The notes beneath the pieces are model-generated. The model was given only the letters and a program-made list of their open reading frames with translations, ran no database searches and was not told the DNA's origin. The translations under genes were made by a program, and so were the position numbers. A stretch of DNA of 64,000 bases, taken from Flavobacterium succinicans LMG 10402. GTDB lineage: Bacteria; Bacteroidota; Bacteroidia; Flavobacteriales; Flavobacteriaceae. Of the stretch, positions 55,026 to 62,959 are shown piece by piece; position 1 is the first letter of the stretch; the number at the start of each line of letters is the position of its first letter. The stretch covers positions 1 to 64,000 of the forward strand of contig NZ_JATV01000002.1 of NCBI RefSeq assembly GCF_000611675.1. The letters run 5' to 3'.

Positions 55026-55484
55026 TTATTTGTTATTCAATTTATTTAATTCCTCAATATCCAATTGATCCTTTAATCGATTAGTCGCTTTTTTTGCCAG
55101 TATCAAACTATCATAATCAATGAAATACACAGGAACTTCGTTTAAGTAAACAATTGTTGCATTTTGAAGTAGTTCATCAAAATTTGCATTTTCCAATCCC
55201 TTAATAGATGTCATTACATCCAAACGTAAATCATACGAAATTGTAAAATCTGTATATCCTGCTACAAATTGCATCGTTTCAATTTGAGGAAAGTCTCCTA
55301 TTCCAATTTGTTTAAAAGCGGCTCTAAGGTTGATTCTGTTTTCAGTAGTATCGTCTAATAATATATCAATATCACCAGTGTTTCTTGTATAGCCATAAAT
55401 ATTTACAGCAAGACCTCCAATAGTTAGATAACGAACATTTTTTTCGTTGAATATTGTCCAAATATTTACTATTTCTGGAAGCAT
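55026..55484 (-). CDS. Nucleotidyltransferase-fold protein (DUF6036/MNT-like)
   Basis: A 152-residue protein with the minimal nucleotidyltransferase core: GGLAVNIYGYTRNTGDIDILLDD, where G-G and D-x-D (Asp38 and Asp40) would bind metal and NTP, and a late Asp region near FIDYDSLILAKKATNRLKDQLDIEEL. It resembles the DUF6036 and MNT type, members of which are often antitoxins or toxins in two-gene modules. Its start codon overlaps the stop of a 45-residue gene by one base (TAATG), which suggests coupled translation. Confidence 0.75.
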   Translation of the reverse strand: MLPEIVNIWTIFNEKNVRYLTIGGLAVNIYGYTRNTGDIDILLDDTTENRINLRAAFKQIGIGDFPQIETMQFVAGYTDFTISYDLRLDVMTSIKGLENANFDELLQNATIVYLNEVPVYFIDYDSLILAKKATNRLKDQLDIEELNKLNNK

Positions 55485-55621
55485 TATTTTTTCTGTATAA
55501 CTCTAGGTGCGTGTTTTAAAGCATATGAAAGTTCGACCAATGACATAAATCGTTCCAATCGCTCCAAATATATTTTTTGCAATTCAACCTTTTTAGCATC
55601 GATTTTAGCTTTAGTTTTCAT
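55484..55621 (-). CDS. Small basic protein, 45 residues, coupled to the nucleotidyltransferase gene
   Basis: A complete frame on the minus strand, ATG at 55621 to TAA at 55484, encoding a helical lysine-rich protein: MKTKAKIDAKKVELQK, then IYLERLERFMSLVELS and YALKHAPRVIQKK. The stop overlaps the nucleotidyltransferase start in TAATG, and the yfhO stop lies 13 bases upstream. It has no signal peptide or membrane helix. The layout is that of a small partner such as an antitoxin, but no family is recognised. Confidence 0.6.
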   Translation of the reverse strand: MKTKAKIDAKKVELQKIYLERLERFMSLVELSYALKHAPRVIQKK

Positions 55622-55634
55622 CTCTTTCTTTACT

Positions 55635-58046
55635 CTATTTTCTTGATTTTTTTCTCTCTACATATATACCTCCTACCAAAAGCAATAGCATTCCAATAGA
55701 ACTTACCAAGGCGATAATACTTCCTGTTTGAACCACTTGTGGCTCGAATTTGAATTCTACTTTGTATTTCCCAGCTGGAATTTCAATAGCTCTCAAAACA
55801 TAATCTACTCTGTAAATTGGAGTTTCTTTACCATCAACGTAGGCTTTCCAACCTTTAGCATAATACATTTCAGAAAACACTGCTAAACCAGCATTAGCAT
55901 TACTTGAAGTGTACGTTAAGTGATTCGGTTTGTAGTCCTCCAAAGTTATTTCCGCTGAAGTGTCTTTTACAAAGTTTTTATTTTGAATAGCAAACTCTTT
56001 TGTATTGACAATTGCCACATTTTTAGAATCAAACTTATCTAAAGCTTTCATTTCTTCATCAGCAGAAGAAACTGCATTAATTTGACTTACAAACCAAGCA
56101 TTGCCATTCGCATTAGGATTAACTGTTGGAAATTCTTTGCCTTCTTTATCGGTCTGAATGATGTATTTTACATTTAAAAAATCTAAAACCTCAATATTAT
56201 TTTTAGCGACTTGATAATCGAATAATTGCTGAATTCTTCTAGGCTTAGCTGCGTGATAACCTCCCAGAGATTTATGAAAGTACGAAGCTCTTGCGCTTGA
56301 TAGATTTCCACTTACCTCAAAAACTCTATAATTAGAAGGATCTCTCAAAATTTGAATATCAGCAGGAGTTTCCTGAAATGGAGCTGCCACTTCTCTACCA
56401 TTCATAAAATCTTTTCCTGAAACATATTTTTTATCCACAAAGAAAAGATCTGAAACCATCAAAATCCCGACCAAAATTATGGCTGTGTTTTGTGCCAAAC
56501 GCTTTTGGGTATACAACCACAACAAAGCGGCTACTACAATAATAAAAAAAGATGAACGCAATAAATCGGCACTATACAAACTCATACGATCTGCTTTTAG
56601 TGCGTCTACAAATCCCGGACCATAGTTTTGTAAATACAAGCCATCATTTGCTCCGGCAAAATTCCATGCGCTTTTGCTAACAAATAGAATTATCATAACA
56701 CCTAAACCAAATAGTACAGTGTGCAAAATTCCTTTAGTTTGTTGTGGCTTTTCTAGAGTAAAAAAAGACTGTAACCCCATGATCGCCAAAACAGGAAAGC
56801 ACATCTCGAGTACCACTTGAATAGAAGAAACAGCTCTGAACTTATTGTACATTGGGATATAATCTATGAAGAAATCAGTTAACAAAGGAAAATTTTTACC
56901 CCAAGATAAAATCAAAGTAAACATTGCTCCTCCAAAAAAAACATATTTGATTTTTCGTTCATCAATAAAAAGAGCCAGAATACCTAAAAAGAAAACCACA
57001 ACTCCAATATACGCAGGCGCTGCTACAATTGGCTGATCACCCCAATACGTTGGTAATCCATTAGCAAAATCGGCAGCTTGATCTTCAGGAACACCTTGAC
57101 CCACCATAAATTCAAACATAGCACTGTCTTTCCCAACAGCTTCACTATTCGAACCACCAAAGAGTCTTGGAGAAATCAAATTAAAGCTTTCCATGATACC
57201 ATAACTGTATTCTGTAATATAATCTCGAGTCAACCCATTATCTCCCGATTTAGGAGAACCATCTGGATTAAATGTCAATTCACTTTTCCCACGCGTACTA
57301 AAAGCAGCATATTCAGAAGTTGCTAATAAATTGGTCGCATTGGCACCAATTGCAACTATCCCTGCAATCGCCAAAATCCCAAAACTTTTTACTAAATCCT
57401 GATATTGTTTTTCTTTGATGGCCTGATACGAATAATACCCTACCAAAATCAACAAAAACAACAACAAATAGTACGTCATTTGAAAGTGATTTGCATTAAT
57501 TTCTAGGGCTGTAGCAAATAAAGTAACCAAACCACCTACAATATATTTACGTTGAAAAACAAGAATAAAACCAGCAACAACCATCGGCATATACCCAATG
57601 GCATGGGCTTTAGCATTGTGTCCCACTCCCAAAATAATAATCAAATAAGTAGAAAAACCAAAGGCAATTGCACCAAAAAATGCTTTTAACGGATCGATTT
57701 TTAAGACCAATAAAAGGCCGTAGAATCCTAGAAAGTATAAGAATAAATAATCAGCTGGTCTAGGTAAAAATCGGATTGCATCATCAAGAGCACCAATATA
57801 ATCGTGAGGATATTTTGCACCTAACTGATAGGTAGGCATTCCACCGAAAGCAGAATTTGTCCAAAAAGGTTCTTGATGTTCGATGGCTCTAAAGTCATTT
57901 TGTTCTTTGGCCATCCCAGTAAACTGAGCGATATCAGACTGGAAAATTTGTTTTCCTTGTAGAACAGGATAAAAATAAATTAAAGAAATAACTACAAAAC
58001 CTAAAATAGCTAATGCGTGCGGATAGAATTTATTTATAACTTTCAA
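55635..58046 (-). CDS. YfhO-family membrane protein
   Basis: An 803-residue multi-pass inner-membrane protein of the YfhO/GT-C-like type. About 12 helices fill the first 540 residues, beginning HALAILGFVVISLIYFYPVLQGKQIFQSD, followed by a periplasmic domain and a last helix near the C-terminus (SIIALVSSIGMLLLLVGGIYV). Members are thought to transfer sugars to lipid-linked or wall glycans from polyprenyl donors; the acceptor here is unknown. It is the first gene of the five-gene operon that ends with the flippase. Confidence 0.85.
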   Translation of the reverse strand: MKVINKFYPHALAILGFVVISLIYFYPVLQGKQIFQSDIAQFTGMAKEQNDFRAIEHQEPFWTNSAFGGMPTYQLGAKYPHDYIGALDDAIRFLPRPADYLFLYFLGFYGLLLVLKIDPLKAFFGAIAFGFSTYLIIILGVGHNAKAHAIGYMPMVVAGFILVFQRKYIVGGLVTLFATALEINANHFQMTYYLLLFLLILVGYYSYQAIKEKQYQDLVKSFGILAIAGIVAIGANATNLLATSEYAAFSTRGKSELTFNPDGSPKSGDNGLTRDYITEYSYGIMESFNLISPRLFGGSNSEAVGKDSAMFEFMVGQGVPEDQAADFANGLPTYWGDQPIVAAPAYIGVVVFFLGILALFIDERKIKYVFFGGAMFTLILSWGKNFPLLTDFFIDYIPMYNKFRAVSSIQVVLEMCFPVLAIMGLQSFFTLEKPQQTKGILHTVLFGLGVMIILFVSKSAWNFAGANDGLYLQNYGPGFVDALKADRMSLYSADLLRSSFFIIVVAALLWLYTQKRLAQNTAIILVGILMVSDLFFVDKKYVSGKDFMNGREVAAPFQETPADIQILRDPSNYRVFEVSGNLSSARASYFHKSLGGYHAAKPRRIQQLFDYQVAKNNIEVLDFLNVKYIIQTDKEGKEFPTVNPNANGNAWFVSQINAVSSADEEMKALDKFDSKNVAIVNTKEFAIQNKNFVKDTSAEITLEDYKPNHLTYTSSNANAGLAVFSEMYYAKGWKAYVDGKETPIYRVDYVLRAIEIPAGKYKVEFKFEPQVVQTGSIIALVSSIGMLLLLVGGIYVERKKSRK

Positions 58047-58094
58047 TGGATTCAGATTTGAATTAGATTAAAAAAAGGGCTTCAGCGCACAAAT

Positions 58095-58385
58095 TTAATC
58101 TATTTCTTCGTAATCCACATATTCTCCCACTTTTTTGGTTTCTTTTGGGTTTTTAGAACGTGCAGTATCTACAATAATCTCATCTTGATGAGTATAGTTT
58201 CTATTATTTTGATTGTACTGTTGTTGTGAATACTGTTGTTGTTGCTGAAAACTCTCTCCGGCTTTTTCAACCGCTTTTTTAACTAATATCGGCAAAAAAA
58301 GTTTAGCTAAAAATTTAAAAACATAGTAAAACATGATCATGTATAACAATGTCTTTATAAAACCACTAAATGAAGCTAGTTGCAT
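58095..58385 (-). CDS. DUF4834 family protein
   Basis: A 96-residue protein with one or two N-terminal hydrophobic helices (about residues 9-35, LLYMIMFYYVFKFLAKLFLPILV), a Gln/Asn-rich spacer (QQQQQYSQQQYNQNN) and an acidic tail ending YVDYEEID. This is the DUF4834 pattern, common in Bacteroidota. Function unknown. It lies 48 bases upstream of yfhO on the same strand and could belong to that operon. Confidence 0.8.
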   Translation of the reverse strand: MQLASFSGFIKTLLYMIMFYYVFKFLAKLFLPILVKKAVEKAGESFQQQQQYSQQQYNQNNRNYTHQDEIIVDTARSKNPKETKKVGEYVDYEEID

Positions 58386-58758
58386 ATTGAAAAAATTTTT
58401 TCAAATTTACTAAATCCAACATTCATTTTTAAAACAAAAATCATAAATAAATAATAAAAAAACGCAACCAACAACAACACAAAACCAACAAGACACTTAC
58501 TGTAAACGATTTGCATTTAGTTTTTAACTCATACGAAGTTACTTTTTTTTTGAGGTAAAAAATAATTATTAAAACAAATACAAGCTTTAAAGTACGATGA
58601 TGATATTACCTGCCATCAAATCAAACATTATAAACTGCTAAAAATTATATTAGATTTAAGGCATCGCTCATTAATTCCTGCAAGAATTTAGAATTAAAAG
58701 TAGAAATCACGATCACTTTAATTGATTGTAATTATCTTTACATCAAATTTTACTATCA
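58386..58758. other. Divergent gap between DUF4834 and oxyR
   Basis: No gene or repeat is seen. The minus strand has a -7 box TAAATTTG at 58402-58409, 16 bases before the DUF4834 start. TTATCTTTACATC lies just before oxyR and only loosely fits a promoter. The rest is AT-rich without marked structure. Confidence 0.55.
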
Positions 58759-59700
58759 ATGACAATTACTCAATTAAAATACGTGCTCGCCGTAGCAGAG
58801 CATAAAAACTTTACTCTAGCCGCTGAGAAATGCTTTGTGACGCAACCCACCCTCAGCATGCAAATTCAAAAAATAGAAGAAGAACTAAGTGTTCAAATTT
58901 TTGACCGAACCAAAAAGCCAATACAACTTACAGAGATTGGTCAAAAAATTGTAAATCAAGCCAAAAATATTGTTAACGAAGCAGATCGCATACAGGATAT
59001 AGTAGAACAACAAAAAGGATTTATTGGAGGAGAATTTCGCTTAGGAATCATCCCTACTATCATGCCTACTTTATTGCCCATGTTTTTGAATAATTTTATT
59101 AAAAAATATCCAAAAATACGATTGATTATTGAAGAGCTCAATACTGCTGAAATTATCACCAAACTAAATAATGGACATCTGGACGCTGCCATTGCGGCTA
59201 CTCCACTTCTAGAAGAAAAAATAAAGGAAATTCCTTTGTATTATGAACCTTTTGTTGCCTACATTCCTGAAGGTCATCAGCATTTTGACAAAAAAGAAAT
59301 AGAGGTTAGCGATTTGAATTTAGATGAAATTCTTTTATTGCAAGATGGACACTGTTTTAGAGATGGCATCTTGAATTTATGCAAAAACAGCAATTCCAAT
59401 CAAGTCAACCACTTCACTATTGAAAGCGGCAGCTTTGAAACTTTAATCAAATTAGCTGATGAAGGCTTAGGCACCACATTACTCCCCTATCTTCATACCT
59501 TGGATTTGAAAGAATCTGACAAAGGAAAACTAAAACATTTCAAAGAGCCAAAACCCGCTAGAGAAATTAGCTTAATTTACCCAAAAAACGAGCTAAAAAT
59601 TCAAATCATTGACGCCTTGCGCAATACGATTGCCGGAGTAATTAAAGGAGCAATTGTATTTCAAAATGTTGAAATTATTAGTCCTGTCCAAAAAAAGTAA
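58759..59700 (+). CDS. oxyR: LysR-type hydrogen peroxide sensor OxyR
   Basis: A 313-residue LysR regulator that induces peroxide defence. The N-terminal winged helix is MTITQLKYVLAVAEHKNFTLAAEKCFVTQPTLSMQIQKIEEEL. In the sensor domain GHCFRDGILNLC carries Cys199 and Cys208, at the same numbers as the disulfide pair in E. coli OxyR, with the conserved G-H-C-x-R-D context. The effector domain is otherwise of normal length. No catalase gene is adjacent, so targets lie elsewhere. Confidence 0.94.
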   Translation: MTITQLKYVLAVAEHKNFTLAAEKCFVTQPTLSMQIQKIEEELSVQIFDRTKKPIQLTEIGQKIVNQAKNIVNEADRIQDIVEQQKGFIGGEFRLGIIPTIMPTLLPMFLNNFIKKYPKIRLIIEELNTAEIITKLNNGHLDAAIAATPLLEEKIKEIPLYYEPFVAYIPEGHQHFDKKEIEVSDLNLDEILLLQDGHCFRDGILNLCKNSNSNQVNHFTIESGSFETLIKLADEGLGTTLLPYLHTLDLKESDKGKLKHFKEPKPAREISLIYPKNELKIQIIDALRNTIAGVIKGAIVFQNVEIISPVQKK

Positions 59701-59708
59701 ACATAAAA

Positions 59709-59737
59709 AAAGGAACCTAAACAGGTTCCTTTCTTTT
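59709..59737 (+). terminator. Terminator after oxyR
   Basis: AAAGGAACCT and AGGTTCCTTT pair perfectly around AAAC and are followed by CTTTTATC. It also stands at the end of the convergent small gene at 59736-59933, whose stop it overlaps. Confidence 0.85.
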
Positions 59738-59933
59738 ATCTATTTACAATTATTAAACATTGTTTTAATTCTGGCTTTTTCTCAGTAAAATCAAACAACC
59801 ATTCTCTTAATTGTTCCAATTCATAAGGCAACAAAGTTCTTATGGCTTTTTCTAATTCTTTACAAAAAAGACTATGGTCAAAACTTACTCTTTCTAGCAC
59901 TGATTTAGTGTAATCAAACATTATTTTAGACAT
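59736..59933 (-). CDS. Conserved small protein, 65 residues
   Basis: A soluble helical protein (MFDYTKSVLERVSFDHSLFCKELEKA, then TLLPYELEQLREWLFDF) that I recognise as conserved across Flavobacteriaceae, without a known activity. The ATG at 59933 is used; the ATG four codons later (MFDYTK) is an equally good start. It is convergent with oxyR and lies downstream of mnmD on the same strand. Confidence 0.75.
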   Translation of the reverse strand: MSKIMFDYTKSVLERVSFDHSLFCKELEKAIRTLLPYELEQLREWLFDFTEKKPELKQCLIIVNR

Positions 59934-60052
59934 AATAAAATAAGATTTTGGGGTTATCTTGTTGTAAAAATACTTTTTTTATGCTTTGCTTTTACAAAGC
60001 AAACTAAGATTTATAGTTTTTTTATGCAATTAATAACGTTTTCGAAGTGCTA

Positions 60053-60721
60053 TCAAGGCACGCGCTTTGTGGCTCTAAACATTTCTCGTTTACCAGGTGG
60101 CCCTTCTAATTTTTCGACGGTAAAACCTACTTCTATCATACTTCTCTTTACAACGCCTCTAGCAGCATACGTAACCAAAACACCCTTATTCTTGAGTGCA
60201 TCAAACATTTTTTTAAAGATCTCGGTACTCCATAAATCCGGCTGAACCCTATAACCAAAAGCATCAAAATAAATCAAATCATACTGCGCTTGATCACTAA
60301 TGTCTTCAAAAAATTGTTGCCTTTTAGTTAACGAAAAATTAGAAGCTAACGCCACAGTTTTTTCCCAATCACTAGAATGAATAGCATCAAAAACTGTTTG
60401 GTCGCTTGCTGCCTGCAATTCCGAAACATAATTCATACCCTGTAACTCTGCAACAGAAATTGGATAAGCCTCGACCCCAACATAACTTATGGTTTGCTGA
60501 AGTTTTTTGGCTTCTAGAAAAGTAATAAAAGTATTGAGTCCCGTACCAAAACCTATTTCTAAAATGGAGAGGGATTGCGCAGGAAAAAGAGCCAATCCGT
60601 TTTTGATAAACACATGTTTGGCTTCTTGTATTGCACCATGCTTAGAATGATAACATTCATCCCAATCCTCAATTTGGATCGTGGTAGAACCATCCAACGT
60701 TTGAATCACGTTTCTTTTCAT
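60053..60721 (-). CDS. mnmD: tRNA 5-methylaminomethyl-2-thiouridine methyltransferase MnmD
   Basis: Makes the final methylation of mnm5s2U at tRNA wobble position 34. The 222 residues match the N-terminal half of E. coli MnmC without the FAD domain, as in other Bacteroidota. Motifs are DECYHSKHGAIQEAKHVFIKNGL, the SAM motif ILEIGFGTGLNTFITFLEA and DLIYFDAFGYRVQPDLWSTEIF, followed by TYAARGVVKRSM. It is a single-gene unit with a few hundred bases on the 5' side. Confidence 0.92.
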   Translation of the reverse strand: MKRNVIQTLDGSTTIQIEDWDECYHSKHGAIQEAKHVFIKNGLALFPAQSLSILEIGFGTGLNTFITFLEAKKLQQTISYVGVEAYPISVAELQGMNYVSELQAASDQTVFDAIHSSDWEKTVALASNFSLTKRQQFFEDISDQAQYDLIYFDAFGYRVQPDLWSTEIFKKMFDALKNKGVLVTYAARGVVKRSMIEVGFTVEKLEGPPGKREMFRATKRVP

Positions 60722-61100
60722 AGCGGTAAAAGTAATTGTATTATCGTTATTTTTTGTTCAAAATATCACTAACCATTTGATCAACAATAACATTATCATT
60801 GAATTAAAACAAATTAAAATAAATTTGTGAATTTTGTTTTTAGTTTTAAAGCAAAATTAATCATTACTAACGTTATGCAACAGACAAAATCTCAAGTATT
60901 TATTTATTCTTTCATCAAAAAGACAATAAATAATTCTGATTATTAGAAAAATTACAAATCATTATCAAATTCAACAGAGAGAAAAATTTTAGGACTATTT
61001 ATAGGCTTTTTTATTTAATTTTGTAAAAAAATAAAAATCATACAAAAGAAGCATTTTTTCTATGATTTTAGCTATTGAATTTAACTATTAAAACCTAATC
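60722..61100. other. Divergent gap between mnmD and ilvE
   Basis: No gene or strong hairpin is seen. TAATTTTG at 61016-61023, 78 bases before the ilvE start, fits a -7 box. If used it gives a leader of about 70 bases, but I see no clear attenuator in it. Confidence 0.5.
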
Positions 61101-62168
61101 ATGAGTACTTCTCAAACAACAACAATTGATATCACAAAAGCTACTACTTCCAAAATAAACGATGTAGATTTTGATAATTTAAGTTTTGGTTCCGTTTTTA
61201 CTGATCATTTATTGGAATGCGATTTTAAAAATGGTGCTTGGCAACAACCTGTAATTAAACCCTACCAACCTTTTCTATTAGACCCATCGGCCAAAGTTTT
61301 TCACTACGGACAAGCTATTTTTGAAGGAATGAAAGCTTACAAAGACGACAATAATGATCTATGGCTTTTTAGACCCGATGAAAATTACAAAAGATTTAAT
61401 GCGTCGGCAGTGAGAATGGCAATGCCTGAAGTTCCAGAAGAAGTTTTCATGAATGGACTGAACGAACTTTTGAAAATCGACGAAGCATGGGTGAAGAAAG
61501 GATTAGGTAATACGATGTACATACGTCCTTTTATGATTGCAACAGGTGATGGTGTAGTAGCCAACCCTTCAAGTGAATACAAATTCATGATTATTCTTTC
61601 TCCAGCAAAAGCATACTATTCTGGTGAAGTAAAAGTTTTAATTGCTGAGCATTATAGTAGAGCTGCCAATGGAGGAATTGGAGCTGCAAAAGCAGCCGGA
61701 AACTACGCTGCACAATTTTATCCAACTACTTTAGCCAACAAAGAAGGCTTCCAGCAAGTAATTTGGACAGATGACGCGACACATACTAAACTTGAAGAAG
61801 CTGGTACCATGAACGTATTCTTCAGAATCAACGACACATTGTTGACTGCTCCAGTAAGCGAGAGAATTTTGGATGGAATTACTAGAAAAAGTTTAATTGA
61901 ATTAGCCAAAAAAGAAGGCATCAATGTAGAAGTACGACCAGTTTTGGTTAGCGAACTAGTAGAAGCTTCTAACAACGGAACATTAAAAGAAATTTTTGGA
62001 GCAGGTACAGCGGCAGTGGTTAACCCAATTGTTGGATATTCGTATAAAGATAAATATTACGAATTACCTAAAATCGAAAACTCTTACGCAGAACAATTGA
62101 AAAGCAAACTAACTAAAATGCAACACAAATTAGAAGCGGATCCATTTGGTTGGACTGTAAAAATCTAA
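61101..62168 (+). CDS. ilvE: Branched-chain amino acid aminotransferase
   Basis: A PLP enzyme for the last step of leucine, isoleucine and valine synthesis and the first of their breakdown. It is a class IV aminotransferase of 355 residues: the HYGQAIFEGMKAYK motif, LFRPDENYKRFNASAVRM, IRPFMIATG, the catalytic Lys197 in GIGAAKAAGNYA, and EEAGTMNVFF near residue 235. The longer (type II) form is usual in Bacteroidota. A strong terminator follows. Confidence 0.96.
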   Translation: MSTSQTTTIDITKATTSKINDVDFDNLSFGSVFTDHLLECDFKNGAWQQPVIKPYQPFLLDPSAKVFHYGQAIFEGMKAYKDDNNDLWLFRPDENYKRFNASAVRMAMPEVPEEVFMNGLNELLKIDEAWVKKGLGNTMYIRPFMIATGDGVVANPSSEYKFMIILSPAKAYYSGEVKVLIAEHYSRAANGGIGAAKAAGNYAAQFYPTTLANKEGFQQVIWTDDATHTKLEEAGTMNVFFRINDTLLTAPVSERILDGITRKSLIELAKKEGINVEVRPVLVSELVEASNNGTLKEIFGAGTAAVVNPIVGYSYKDKYYELPKIENSYAEQLKSKLTKMQHKLEADPFGWTVKI

Positions 62169-62187
62169 TATATACTTTATAAAAAAT

Positions 62188-62224
62188 ACGAAAGGCGATT
62201 TTCACGATGAAAATCGCCTTTCGT
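62188..62224 (+). terminator. Terminator after ilvE
   Basis: ACGAAAGGCGATTTTC and GAAAATCGCCTTTCGT pair over 16 bases around a five-base loop, followed by TTTATT. It lies between ilvE and the end of the convergent pyrophosphohydrolase gene and can serve both. Confidence 0.9.
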
Positions 62225-62225
62225 T

Positions 62226-62627
62226 TTATTTTGAATCTGCAACAATCTTGAGAATCTTAGAAAAATCAGGCTTGAAATAATTAGGTCCTTTCATAACTTT
62301 ACCATCTTCTCTATAAATTGGTTTTCCGTCCTCGCCCAATTTACTCATATTGCTTCGTTGAATTTCATCAAAAACAGCTTCAATATGATCTTGCAATCCA
62401 TGTTCGATGATTGTACCGCACAAAATATACATCATATCGCCCAAAGCATCAGCAATTTCAACAATATCATTAGTATTGGCGGCTTCAAGATATTCTTCAT
62501 TTTCTTCTTTCATCAAATTAAAGCGAAGCAGCTGTTTTGCCTCACCCAAATTAGCGTGGGGTTGTTCTTTATGCCCTATGGCAAATGCAGTATGAAATTC
62601 CTTTACCGCTTCTATTTGTTTTTGCAT
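62226..62627 (-). CDS. MazG-like nucleoside triphosphate pyrophosphohydrolase
   Basis: A 133-residue all-helical protein of the MazG/phosphoribosyl-ATP pyrophosphatase superfamily. The metal motif is readable: FNLMKEENEEYLEA with the E-x-x-E pair, then EIADALGDMMYILCG with the E-x-x-D pair. It would cleave NTPs, possibly modified ones, to NMP and pyrophosphate; the C-terminal YFKPDF is common in a Bacteroidota branch. The substrate is not known. It is divergent from a small membrane protein gene. Confidence 0.85.
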   Translation of the reverse strand: MQKQIEAVKEFHTAFAIGHKEQPHANLGEAKQLLRFNLMKEENEEYLEAANTNDIVEIADALGDMMYILCGTIIEHGLQDHIEAVFDEIQRSNMSKLGEDGKPIYREDGKVMKGPNYFKPDFSKILKIVADSK

Positions 62628-62682
62628 ACTTTTGATTTATGAATTGAAAGTACAAATTAGCAATAATTCCTAATCAATTCCT

Positions 62683-62690
62683 TAAATTTG
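62683..62690 (+). promoter_or_regulatory. -7 box for the 62708 gene
   Basis: TAAATTTG fits TAnnTTTG, 17 bases before the ATG at 62708. Confidence 0.45.
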
Positions 62691-62707
62691 TACAAAAAAT
62701 TACCATT

Positions 62708-62896
62708 ATGTTTAGTCAAGGACAATTAGTATTTGGAGCCTGCTTCGCCATCGCCTTTATTTTTGCAATGATAATTGCCTACCGAAAAGACGCGAATTTA
62801 CATCGCGTTTTTTATAAAGGAAATTATAAAATTTTACTAGGATTTATTGCCTTTATTGGGATTTTGTTTATTATTAAGATTTTTTTGAAGCATTAA
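62708..62896 (+). CDS. Small membrane protein, 62 residues
   Basis: Two hydrophobic helices (about residues 5-24 and 42-60) joined by a basic loop (YRKDANLHRVFYKGNYK). It has no enzyme motif and resembles a conserved flavobacterial small membrane protein of unknown role. It has its own -7 box and is followed 63 bases later by the SRPBCC gene, which may be co-transcribed. Confidence 0.7.
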   Translation: MFSQGQLVFGACFAIAFIFAMIIAYRKDANLHRVFYKGNYKILLGFIAFIGILFIIKIFLKH

Positions 62897-62959
62897 ATTT
62901 CATAGACTCCTTTTTTGAATAAAATTTTTAACTTTACTCAAGTTTACATTTTACATCTC

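Noticed and set aside
58600..58758. OxyR-type binding site upstream of oxyR
   Set aside because: No repeated or palindromic pattern with the expected spacing could be made out in the AT-rich sequence.
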